Part shown: one piece after another, positions 16,570-27,481 of the stretch
Layout: each line of letters begins with the position of its first letter
Numbering within the stretch: position 1 is the first letter of the stretch
From: Watersipora subatra
Lineage: Eukaryota > Bryozoa > Gymnolaemata > Cheilostomatida > Watersiporidae
Assembly: GCF_963576615.1 (NCBI RefSeq)
Contig: NC_088708.1
Location: forward strand, 4,898,001 to 4,962,000
Direction: 5' to 3'
DNA: 64,000 bases
Notes under the pieces: generated by a model
Seen by the model: the letters and a program-made list of their open reading frames with translations, nothing else
What the model was told of the DNA's origin: nothing
The model's database searches: none
Made by a program: the position numbers and the translations under genes

Positions 16570-16828
16570 GCTTACTTAGGCTATCCTACACAAGGTCAGC
16601 TTACTAAGGCTATCCTACACAAGGTCAGCTTACTAAGGCTATCCTACACAAGGTCAGCTTACTAAGGCTATCCTACACAAGGTCAGCTTACTAAGGCTAT
16701 CCTACACAAGGTCAGCTTACTAAGGCTATCCTACACAAGGTCAGCTTACTAAGGCTATCCTACACAAGGTCAGCTTACTTAGGCTATCCTACACAAGGTC
16801 AGCTTACTAAGGCTATCCTACACAAGGT
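16570..16828. repeat. 29-bp minisatellite
   Basis: Nine almost identical copies of a unit containing GGCTATCCTACACAAGG. It begins about 170 bp upstream of the ADPRH-B start, so it lies in that gene's 5' flank or first exon/intron. Confidence 0.95.
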
Positions 16829-17177
16829 AGACCTCTAACAATTATGATTATCTCACAATAATTAGAAAGTAAAGTGGAGAAGATAGAATGTTGCTTGCCT
16901 AATATATTTGCATCGATCATATTTTTTAGTTGTTAAAAGGTAAGTCTCTGCATTTAAAAAACAATGCTAAATATATCCATACAAACTTCATTAATAAGAT
17001 TTCAGACTATACAATTTTAATATATCTTTATTGTATAGCAAGAAGAAATTTATTATTAAATTATTGTTTGAAAAGAGGGAAGAGGGTAAAGCAACTCCTA
17101 ATAAACTAGTATTAATCATTATGTTCAGTAAACTCAGTACTACATATATAACTACATTTAAATCTAAGTGACTCGAG

Positions 17178-17312
17178 TTAATGTTTGTGTTAATGTTTGT
17201 GTTAATGTTTGTTTAATGTTAATGTTTGTGTTAATGTATGTTTAATGTTAATGTTTTTGTTAATGTTTGTTTAATGTTAATGTTTGTATTAATGTTTGTG
17301 TTAATGTTTGTG
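17178..17312. repeat. short-unit repeat (TTAATGTTTGTG-like)
   Basis: About 11 interrupted copies of GTTAATGTTTGT with TTTAATG variants. Confidence 0.85.
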
Positions 17313-17428
17313 TTTCAAGAATTTAGCCAAGTGTTGGAATAATGCTGTGCAAACTCGTGTATTCAGGGAAGGACACAAGATAATTGACAAACTATGCATA
17401 GGAGGAAACTTGTCTAAACTGATTCTTG

Positions 17429-17531
17429 TTCTGATTGATTGTTCATGCGATGAACAATCAATCAGAATGTTGAATCAGAATCAATCAGAAATGAGAACTA
17501 TTGTTCATGCGATGAACAATAGTTCTCATTT
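17429..17531. repeat. two near-adjacent perfect palindromes with a shared core
   Basis: The first hairpin (17429-17467) has 18-bp perfect arms and the loop GCG. The second (17489-17531) has 20-bp perfect arms and the same GCG loop. Both share the inner arm ATTGTTCAT with its complement ATGAACAAT. Their outer arms differ: TTCTGATTG in the first, AAATGAGAACT in the second. They are 21 bp apart, and the spacer repeats AATCAG-type words from the first arm. Confidence 0.95.
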
Positions 17532-17546
17532 TCAACATAATCTTTA

Positions 17547-17745
17547 CATGATTGGATGATGAAAGCCTGGCTCTATTGCTAAAGTAAGCTGCAGCATGAT
17601 TGGATGATAAAAGCCTGGCTCGAGGGCTAAAGTAAGCTGCAGCATGATTGGATGATAAAAGCCTGGCTCGAGGGCTAAAGTAAGCTGCAGCATGATTTGA
17701 TGATAAAAGCCTGGCTCTAGGGCTAAAGTAAGCTGCAGCATTAAA
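17547..17745. repeat. 48-bp minisatellite, four copies
   Basis: Four copies of a 48-bp unit containing AAAGCCTGGCTC and AAGTAAGCTGCAGCATGA. They start only about 15 bp after the second palindrome. Confidence 0.92.
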
Positions 17746-19755
17746 TAGACAGTTTCTCCTAACAATGAGTCTATGAAATCTATTTCTGCTTTGCTGATTA
17801 TACTCTGCCTAGACATATTTTGTTCTTACACATTAAAAACATCTTTTCAGCGCAGATACGCTATTTTTACATCTTATACTTAAGCTATAGGCTGACTAAG
17901 CTATTGAGGAAGCTACAAGGTTTAATGAGCCTTTTTATGTTAGCCATAACTGTGGTAACAACACTTACTTAAAACCTGTGGCAGATCTAAAATTAGTGGC
18001 TGATCAAGTTTATTATATTTTCTGAATCATACTAGATTAATTTAAAAGCAAATCAAAAGGCTGTCATAAAACTGGTAATTGAAGCACAACCAAACAAAGT
18101 GCTGTGTGTACACCTCACTTTATATAAGTGTAAAATGTTAATTTAAAACTATTCTTTGAATATTATCTGAATTTAACTGAACGCAACAGAACTTGAAATA
18201 AAAACAAAACCAGACGCTAATAATATAAAAGCAATGAGATTAGAAGCATTAGACTTTTTGTACAATATTACTAGCTAGCAATATTGCTAACTAGCGACTC
18301 TGGATTAAACTAAGTGCAATTTTAAAAAGTAATACAAATTTTTTGGTCTCTAAATTTAAAAGTAACTTATATGCAATATGAGCTGTCTATTCATATGTAA
18401 ACATTAAAAAGATTAAAACTATAATTGCAAGTTCTCAACACGATTTTTTGTTGGAAACAAGCAACTAGAATATATCTAAAATTAGTGCCGAACACATAAT
18501 ATTTAATAAAAGAAACTTATAACTATGATCTAAGGCCAATAATATTGTTGTGGTTAATGTGCGGAGTTCTCTTACACCTTAACTCTAGCACAAATAATTG
18601 ATTATTCCTGCACCTCCGACTATGTTATGACTGTGTAACTATTTATCTCTGTAGTGTATGAGTCTATGGAAATGATTTGGTATTGATAGCTTAGCCTGTG
18701 AGGTTTAGCTTAGATTTTAATGCGGATCTAATGATGCTAATACCAAGATAGTGTTCAGTATTAAAGACGGATTTTATTTTTCAAATCAACACTTTGTTAC
18801 AGAAATAAAAAAATTCTAGAATAAGTAAAAAATAATAAAAGCTAAATAACAAATATACCCTTACACCAAACAGCTGGCATTATGATGTAATTCACATCCG
18901 CCAGAGAGGTTAGCCCTGGTATACGTCAAAGAAAATGTACTGGATTGGGAGATTATAAGTTCTTGTTACTGTATTCATGTCTGGCAGTAACTGGTACATT
19001 TAATTGTATTCAATTTTCTATAGTTAGTTTCTGGCAGGATGAATGCCTCTTTTTTCATGAATCATTACTTTTACTAGCGGTTTCTAATCTACTTGTAGAT
19101 GGGCATATAATGACTTTATTCCTCAATGTACCAATGGTTTTGTTGTATTTGTTTTACTAGTAATATTACCTGTGGCTCCTCAATTATAATTGTAGGAGGA
19201 CTAGTTGTTGGTCGTGTCGACTTCAAAGCTGTATCGCTATTACTACTCGTTGGACAAGGCTGGGTCAGCCTTAGGAAAAGGGAATCTAGTAATATTGTCA
19301 AAGTATGCACAAAATTTTACAAGTTCTAATAATAGCTCACTGTGATCTTCGGCTATCCTCGTAAGTTCATAGGTCAAGCATGTGTTTACACAACATGTTT
19401 TGTTCATTGACTATTGTGTATATCTCCGGTAAGCTAAAGATTAGATTCTGCTAGCATTCGAGTTTGTTCATATTTTCATACAGCAAAATTTACTGCTTTT
19501 TTCTCCAATGCCTTTCCATTAATCCACCTCTTCTTCCAATCTTAGTATTGCTCTATGTTCCTGCACCAAAAGAGCTAAAAATGACTTGATACAATGAACG
19601 CAATGAGAAAAGACAATTTTTATATGTCAACATAAAATGTTAATTAAAAAGAGAATGAGGTTAATCCGAATGATGAATGTGTTGTATTAATGAAAGTACT
19701 TACATGAACTGAAGCAGAGGAAGGATAATCCGTCTTTCTTTCCACTTCCAATACT
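17746..19755. other. intergenic, no gene seen
   Basis: AT-rich sequence without recognised exons, RNA genes or clear inverted repeats. Short open frames near 18945-19330 have no protein-like signature. Confidence 0.5.
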
Positions 19756-20330
19756 GCCTAATACTACCTAATCCACTAGCTTTCCCCACCAGCTGTATCC
19801 ACTAACTTTACCCACCAGCTTTACCTACCAGCTTTACCCAACAGCTTCACCCACCAGCTTTACCCAACAGCTTCACCCACCAGCTTTACCCACCAGCTTT
19901 ACCCAACAGCTTCACCCCCAGCTTTATCCACCAGCTTTATCCACTAACTTTACCCACCAGCTTTACCCACCAGCTTTACCTACCAGCTTTACCCAACAGC
20001 TTCACCCACCAGCTTTACCCACCAGCTTTACCCAACAGCTTCACCCCCCAGCTTTATCCACCAGCTTTATCCACTAACTTTACCCACCAGCTTCACCCAC
20101 CAGCTTTATCCACTAACTTTACCCACCAGCTTCACCCACCAGCTTTACCCACCAGCTTCACCCACCAGCTTTACCCAATAGCTTCACCCCTAGCTTTACC
20201 CAACAGCTTCACCCCCCAGCTTTACCCACCAGCTTCAACCCCCAGCTTTACCCACCAGCTTTACCCACCAGCTTCACCCACCAGCTTCACCCACCAGCTT
20301 CACCCACCAGCTTTATCCACCAGATTTATT
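19756..20330. repeat. 15-bp minisatellite of about 38 copies
   Basis: Long array of units such as CCAGCTTTACCCACC, alternating with CCAGCTTCACCCACC, CCAGCTTTATCCACT and CAACAGCTTCACCC. Blocks of several units recur in the same order, suggesting higher-order duplication. It ends about 170 bp before the LINE cluster. Confidence 0.95.
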
Positions 20331-20501
20331 TACAAGTTTTATTCGCTTATCATTATTGCCATGACCCCCTGCAACTGCTTTGAGCTCAGACGCCATTGTA
20401 GCCTGAGCCCAACAAATCCCATAACACAATAGAATGACATATGGAAAAGAGCGAGTTACCAACAGATGATGATAAATTTAAGCATTGTGTACCTCTAATA
20501 T

Positions 20502-21743
20502 TACTTAACATAATGAAAATTGCTCATAATAATAATAATGACAATGCATAAAAGTCTTCATCCAAGATCTGATGTAGATAGAGTATATGTTGAAAGGGAC
20601 CAAGGAGGAAGAGGATTAATGAGTGTTGAGGAAACTGTGAATTACAAAAACCACAGCCTGAAAAAGTACACAGAAGGCAGCCCAGTCGAATTTATAAGAA
20701 CAGCGGGTAAGATCATATATACCAACAGTGAAGATGAAAGACAAGAGTATAGAAACTATCAGAAAACTGAACGAAAGCAAAACTGGCATGATAAGCCAAT
20801 GAACGGACAACATCTAAGACAGACAGAGGATCAAGCAGCAAAGGAGACATGGCAACGGATGAAGAGGGGATGTCTCAAACGAGAGACTGAAAGCCTGATC
20901 ATTGCTGCCCAGGATCAAGCATTAAAAACCAACTATAGAAGGCCAAAATAGAAAAGTCAGCAAACGATGCGAAATGCAGATTGTTCAAGCAGAAAGATGA
21001 AACAGTGTCCCACATAGTCAGCAAATGCAGTAAGATCGCACAGACAGAATATAAAGGGCGGCATGACAAAGTGGCAAGTGCAGTCCACTGGAGCATATGC
21101 AAGAAGCATGAGTTGCCCCACACAGAAAAATGGTACGACCACCATGCAGAAGCTGTATTGGAGAATGAGAAAGTAAAGCTGCTATGGGACTTCAATGTGC
21201 AGACAGACAAGATTGTTGAAGCTAGAAGACCAGACCTGATACTAATAAACAAAGAAACCAAACAGTGTCAGGTCATAGACATAGCAAAACCTGGAGACAC
21301 AAGGGTAGTACAGAAGGAAGATGAGAAAATTGGTAAATACAAAGAGCTTGGGTCGAGATAAACAGACTATAGAAGGTGAAGATCGAAGTGATACCAATAG
21401 TAATTGGTGCACTCGGAACAATATCAATGAGGCATATAGCATACTTGGCCGAGGTGGGAGTGAACATGTCTTTTGAGGCTATACAGAAAACAGCCATTTT
21501 AGGAACAGCTCACACTTTGAGGAAGGTCCTTTTTTAGTGGAATTGAGGAAGATGTTGGATCCTTTAGCCTTTTGTTAAGACCCGAACTCAACACGGACTA
21601 AAACCAGTCACCTACCACTACACGACTGTGAAGAAAAACTTTTACAATAATAATATAAGTTTATTATTGCATACCCGAGCCATTGCCTGTACATGTACTT
21701 GTATTAAACAATATAAATACTTACCACAATAAAAATTGCTCAT
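20502..21743 (+). mobile_element. LINE copy 1: 5'-truncated, REL-endonuclease clade (R4/Dong-like)
   Basis: 5'-truncated LINE body at about 20540-21717. It encodes the region downstream of reverse transcriptase, beginning LHPRSDVDRVYVERDQGG, followed by a zinc-knuckle remnant (CRLF...HIVSKC; normally C-x2-C...H-x4-C) and a PD-type restriction-like nuclease segment (ARRPDL...VIDIAKPGD). These mark the R2/R4/NeSL/CRE group of LINEs. The frame has an early stop and shifts between 20940 and 21540. The flanks are a 26-bp direct repeat matching at 23 positions (20502-20527 and 21718-21743), followed on both sides by AAT-rich sequence; this is a likely target duplication. Confidence 0.85.
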
Positions 21744-21779
21744 TATACTAATAATTATGATGATAATGATGATGATAAT

Positions 21780-21873
21780 AATGAGAAAGGTATTTGATAT
21801 TCCAGGTTAGGGGCCTTAGTCCGATATAAATGTATCACTGGCTGAAGAGCTGAGAAAATCAACAAGGACAATA
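21780..21873 (+). mobile_element. LINE 3'-end fragment with AAT tail
   Basis: Homologous to the last 90 bases of LINE copy 2: both contain a CCAG(G/A)TTAGG(G/A)GCC phrase, a GTATCAC...GCTGA phrase and ATCAACAAGGACAATAAT, and both run into an AAT microsatellite. It is a severely 5'-truncated insertion located between copies 1 and 2. Confidence 0.75.
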
Positions 21874-24312
21874 ATAATAATATTAATAATAAAGAAGAAC
21901 GAGAGAATGAATACCAAACAAGAAAGAGCCCAAGGAATTCTGGACAGGGATTTGGGGACATTTGACTGAACATGACAGAACAGCACCATGGATTGAGAGA
22001 GTAAGGAACAAACTAAGAAGAAGACACCAGGATGAGCTACTAATCACAGAGAACATTCTGAAAAGCACATTAGTGAAACTACCAAACTGGAAAGCTCCAG
22101 GGCCAGATTCTGTACAAGGTTTCTGGATCAAGAACCTGACCAACCTGCACAGAAAAATTGTATTATACCTGAATAACTGCCTGGAGACAGCACATACATC
22201 TATCGGGATGACAAATAGAAGAACTGTTCTTATTCAGAAGGACAAGACCAAAGGAAGGGCACCAGAAAACTATAGACCTGTTATTTGCTTACCGATTGTT
22301 TGGAAGCTGTTGACTGGCATGGTGGCTGGAGAAATCTACAGACACTTAAAGAAATATGATCTCATAGAAGAAAAGTAGAAGAGATGCAGATCAGGATACA
22401 AAGAAACCAAAGACCATTTGATGCTGAACAAGGTGATAATGAAGGACTGTAAGAGCCGGAAAATTGGAATAGCCATGGGCTGGATTGACTTCCAGAAAGC
22501 GTATGATCTAGTGCCACACTTGTGGATTATTGAAGCATTAGGAATGGTGGGGGTACAGGAGCAAACTTACAAATTTCTCAAAAAGAGCATGAGCAAGTGG
22601 AATGTCAACTTAGAGTGCAGAGGACACACACTCGCGAGTGTAGACATTAAGAGAGGGATATTCCAAGGAGATTCCTTGTCACCACTGCTGTTCATGGTGT
22701 GTCTGAATCCTCTGAGGGTGATACTACGAGAGATAAAGCAAGGGTATTTTTTTGCCAGACCACAGTCAGTTAGGATAAACCACTTGTTCTATATGAATGA
22801 CCTGAAACTATATGGGAAAAACAAAAATGAGCTGGAGTCACTCATACGAACGGTGAGGATTTTGATCCAAGACGTTCAGATGAAGTACCGAATTCAGAAA
22901 TGTGCAACAGTGGTTATGAAAAGAGGTAGATGTGAGCAAGATGAGAGCATATGGCTACCTGTTGGACATATTATGAAAGAATTCGAAAAACAGGACTATA
23001 AGTACCTAGGGGTGCTGGAAGCAGATGACATAAAAATGAAAAAAATGAACAAAGTGAGGAAAGAAAGCTACAAGAGAACTAGACTACTACTGAAATCATA
23101 GCTGAATGAAGGAAATTTAATCAAAGCAATAAACACATGGGCGATTGCTATTTTCAAATACTCTGGAGGAAAACTTGACTGGCCAAAGGAAGAATTACAG
23201 GTGATGGATAGGAAAACAAGAAATTTGGTGACCATGAACAAAGCATTACACCCTAGGGTCAATGTGGCAAGGCAGTATCTGACAAAGAGTGAAAGAGGAA
23301 AAGGACTGAAAAATGTGGAGGAAACTATTTGAACCGAGGAATACGAATTATCTGACTACGTGAAATGTGAAGAAAAAAGCCTCAACAAACATCTGAAGAG
23401 TTTTGAGAAGGAAGAGACCAAGCAAGAGTATAAAGACACCTAGGCAGAAGAGAAACAACAGGAATGGAAGAACAAAGCACTACATAGACAATGCACCAAA
23501 ATTGCAGACAAAACAGACACCAAGACAACATACAAATGGCTAAAGAATGGATTTATAAGAAAGGAAACAGAAAGACTACCGGTTACAGCACAGGATCAAG
23601 CACTACCAACACGATGGAAGAAAGTTTTTTATAGAGAAACCAGGAGAAACTTCACTATGCAGAATGTGTAACGAAAGGGAAGAGACAGTCTTTTATATAC
23701 TCAGTGAGTGTTTCAAAATGGCACAGACCGAGTATAAGAAACAACAAGACAAGGTTGCACAACTGATTCATTGGAATCTGTGCAAGTGGTATGGATTAGA
23801 TCACAAGATGAATTGGTATGAGCATCACATGGGAAGTATGACAGAAAACGACAAAGCAAAGACACTGTGGGACTTTTTTATACAAACAGACCAAATCATA
23901 CCAGCCCGCAGACTAGACATTGTTGTGCAAGACAAAAAGATTGACCACACATGGATCATCAACATTGCTATGCATGGAGACGCAAAGATAACAAAAAAAA
24001 GAAAGTCAAGAGATATCAAGACTTGGCAAAAAATATAAGAATAATATGGAAAACATCAGCAAAGGCAGTACCAATTATCGTGAGAGCACTGAAAGCAGAA
24101 GAAAACCTGCACGAGCAAATGCAGCTACTGGACATGGAGAAAAAGAATTAGATGAAGTAGGCCTACAATTCTCGACCCTACTAGGATCAGTGAAGAAACT
24201 GAAAAAAGTGTTGAGTATCCCAGATTAGGAGCCCTAGCCATTATTATTGTATCACCAGCTGAAGAAATCAACAAGGACAATAATAATAATGATAATAATA
24301 ATAATAATAATA
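21874..24312 (+). mobile_element. LINE copy 2: reverse transcriptase plus REL-endonuclease, inactive
   Basis: The longest LINE copy. Reverse transcriptase blocks in order: WKAPGPDSV (about 22090), ENYRPVICLPIVWKL (22265), motif A IDFQKAYDLVPH (22482), motif B GIFQGDSLSPLLF (22660), motif C FYMNDLKLYG (22790). Motif C normally reads F/Y-x-D-D, so the first catalytic aspartate has become Asn. Downstream are LHPRVNV, a zinc knuckle (CRMC...YILSEC, near 23660-23710) and a nuclease segment (ARRLDIVV...IINIA). Stops occur at 22375, 23099 and near 23329 and 23441, and frames shift before 23664. The copy is embedded between AAT microsatellites (21854-21890 and 24280-24312). Confidence 0.9.
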
Positions 24313-24513
24313 GGAACAGCTCACATATTGAGGAACGTTCTCTCTTAGTGGTATTGAGGAAGATGTTGGGTCCTTTAGCCTTTTTTAAGGTCCGGACTCA
24401 ACACAGACTAAAACCAGTCACCTACCACCACACGACTGTGAAGGAAAACTTGAACAAAAAAAAATTTTATTATTGCATATTCCGAGCCATTGGCTGTAAT
24501 TGTATTAAACAAT
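24313..24513 (+). mobile_element. LINE 3'-end fragment of the copy-1 type
   Basis: Starts AGGAACAGCTCACA directly after the AAT tail of copy 2 and follows copy 1 positions 21501-21712 closely (GGAAGATGTTGG, CTCAACAC, AAAACCAGTCACCTACCA), ending at ATTAAACAAT. It is a short 5'-truncated insertion, or the remaining 3' part of an element interrupted by copy 2. Confidence 0.8.
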
Positions 24514-24816
24514 GGGAATTCCGAATTCTCGCATTAGCCTGGGCGAAGTGGATTGAAACGCAACTTATATAATTACGCCATCATTTTAGAAAGCAAACGG
24601 TATTTTACATCGCTAAATCATCAAACAATTATGACGATTGCAATTCATAAGTTTATAAATTTCAAATAAATCTACGTATTCTGAACCAGCCTATGGGCAT
24701 TCGCTCGAATTTCAATTAAAGAACCCGCTAAACAATAACTGTATTTAAACTAATATTTATATAGTAATAGCTATTAAATAAGTGTCTTAATCGATTACAA
24801 TTCATATCGATTTCCG

Positions 24817-27290
24817 ATGGCTCACTTGGAGGACTTAAAATCAGGTGACAGGACAACTCAGATATTGTCTTATCATAAAATTGCTTTTAAATTTTGATAA
24901 CTATTGAACAAAGTGTTATAATTTTAGTATGAAATGTACAGCTAACCGTTCAAGAGTTTTCAAATGTTTGAAACTCAATTGAAAAACATCTTTACCCAAG
25001 AGTGCAAACCCCCGACTTTACTTACCATTGTAGTCTAACATGTTATTATACGCCCATTATACTTTATAGTTTATACTAATAGATATTCTGTTATTAGCAG
25101 TTGTAGCTAATTTTAACGCTTTTAGAGGATTGCTGTACATCGTTTGAGTTCCATTATAGATAAAAGTTAATGATTTAGAATATATAATTGTAGAACATTT
25201 AACTTGAAACATCACGTCGCAATGGTGATTATACTCAACTATTGCTATCAATGTGATACAGGACATGATATTGGTATGTCACATGTTCAAAAAACCAAAC
25301 TATTTGCCTAGCCCAAACCTCTAGGTGCAAATAATGTATTGTCAAAAATTGTGATTTTGGTGCACTCCAAATTTCAGTGCAAAACATTTAAACTTTACCT
25401 AAAACCCGAAAAGAGCTATTTTATGTATGCACTTTTTAGTTTAGGCATTTTAAATTTAGTTAAATGTCCATAATTTTGTTCCAAATACATTCTTGTTGAA
25501 CTACATTTTTAATATCAGTTTTTTAGTTTCAAGTTATAAAAATCTTGTTATATAATATGATTATAATTTTTGCAAGACTTACCAGTCTTACATTATGGTA
25601 GCTTCACTTCATTCTCTTTTCATTTTTGATAAAATCATGAAGATATGACAGAAGCGATCTTACGAAGGCACTTCACCAATGTCTCGCTCCAATCAACAAA
25701 CTTCAATTTATCCCTGTACAAATGTTTTGCATGGTGCCACCACAAGCAAGCTATGTATATAGAGTTTGCTGTACCAGCAACATACTAATTGGTTCAATTT
25801 GATTTTTGCCTTGAATTTTTTATTTATGATATGCAAATATATGCATGTTTAGTATGTTCTTAGTTATTGTGGAAAGCTTGGAGAGAAGAGGTGTGCTATC
25901 CAGCATACAAGGGAAGATGCGCGCAGAAGTGTTTAACGCACTAGATGACAAGTCTGTAGTAAAGCCCAAGGCCAGCAATGACACTATACTTATTAACCAA
26001 CTAATTCAAGAATATTTAAACTACAACAACTATAAGTATGCTGCAATGACACTGGCAGCAGGTAAGATGTTTGTGGTACTGAAGATTTGGTTGTTTCATA
26101 GGATACTGTACCTGTAATATTCTGAAGCTGCACCTACATCCAGTTCAACAGTTGTGGGGAATACAGAACAGGAAACAATATTTCGCTTTTATTTAGGCCT
26201 TGCATTTTCACAAGACCAGCACACATATTTGTAATAGCTATCTCAGTAATGTATAACCACAAGGTTAGGTAACTATACCTGTTTAACCATCAGCCAGTCA
26301 TGTCCAAAAGATTAATACTGCACCCAAACTTATCTAGCTGTCTCGTTATGACTTATGAGTCGAAATAACACATAGGTCACTGCATATTTTAATATGAAGC
26401 ATTGTAGCAACTCACGTTGAATGCTTCAGCTTGTCTGTTTGGTTTTAGAATCAGGAGAATCTGGACTTGCTCTCAGCAGAGAGTTCATTGAATCAGAGTT
26501 AGGTGTAACAACGACTCAAAAGACTAGAGAACTGTAAGACTTGTGAACCAAATTTAATCTAACATTGCAGCCAATATGAATGCTTTCATATTTTATGCGA
26601 CTTAATAAATCGACATTTATCTTCAAGTTTTAATATTTTAGGCCTCTTCTCTATTCATTGGTTCATGACTTTGCTGAGCGGCGAAAAAGGCAGCATAAGA
26701 CACAAGCAGGTAAGACTACAAGAGAGTATCATAAAGCCCCTAGTGTTATAGCTTTGTCTATCAGAGACGAGTCATTCTATCTAAAACTAAACAGCTTTCA
26801 TTTATTCTATGTGATATTTTTCATGTTCCACTAGTACGCTTCAAATGTTCTATCTATAGTTCTATGCTAATTAGCAATAGATCTACAGATGACAGGTCCA
26901 CTAGCTAGCTATTCAGTTGGATGAAGCCCAACCTGTGTCTGTACAAATATCTATTGCTATAATTTTTAGCGGGATAACATCATTGACAAAAACCCTGTGG
27001 CACTATTTTCTTACAAAATTTAATTTTTCTATTTTCTACGTATACCTTTATATGTTATACGCATATCTTCATATGTTATACGTATATCGTCTTTTCCTGA
27101 CTTCTCTCATTGATTATTGAGTGTTATCGTTGCCAACCCTATCCTTCATTTTCCAGGCAACACATTTGGTACAACAGAGCAATATGACTCAACAGAAGAG
27201 CATGACAGAGTTGCTGGGCAGCAGCATGACAGCATTGTAGAGAGTGACAATGGTTTTTCAGCGCATGTGATTACTAAAAAACATCCTTAA
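24817..27290 (+). CDS. CEP20: centrosomal protein 20 (FOPNL/FOR20), LisH protein
   Basis: Small LisH-domain protein of centriolar satellites, needed in other animals for cilium formation. Exons: 24817-24844, 25864-26061, 26449-26533, 26642-26709, 27157-27290 (stop TAA). The total is 513 nt, or 170 residues, against 174 in human. The 28-nt first exon encodes MAHLEDLKS and joins in phase to VIVESLERRGVLSSIQ, matching the family's N-terminus. Conserved blocks are KMRAEVFNALDD (residues 27-38), the LisH helix pair around ILINQLIQEYLNYNNYKYAA (51-70) and ELPLLY. The C-terminal tail is acidic, low in complexity and not conserved. The gene starts about 300 bp after the LINE cluster and is convergent with LSM4, with 191 bp between stop codons. 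The tiny first exon is the least certain part. Confidence 0.93.
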
Positions 27291-27481
27291 ACGTTCAGTC
27301 CCAGCAGTGTGATATATAATACTGCATCAGAATTAGGAGTCATGTTGGTAAAGGCTTGAGACAGGTTTGTTTTGCTCTTTACATATAGAGATATATTCAT
27401 GTACTGTACTTAGTTACAATTGAGATATTTATGTACAGAAACTGGTTTATACATAAAACTTAAATATAAAAATGCTTATAC

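Noticed and set aside
16570-16828. Possible CRISPR-like array of regular repeats
   Set aside because: The repeats are directly head to tail without spacers, in an animal genome. The same holds for all other arrays here.
25267-25300. Alternative first exon for CEP20
   Set aside because: The ATG and donor here do not give the right phase or the conserved N-terminus; 24817-24844 does both.
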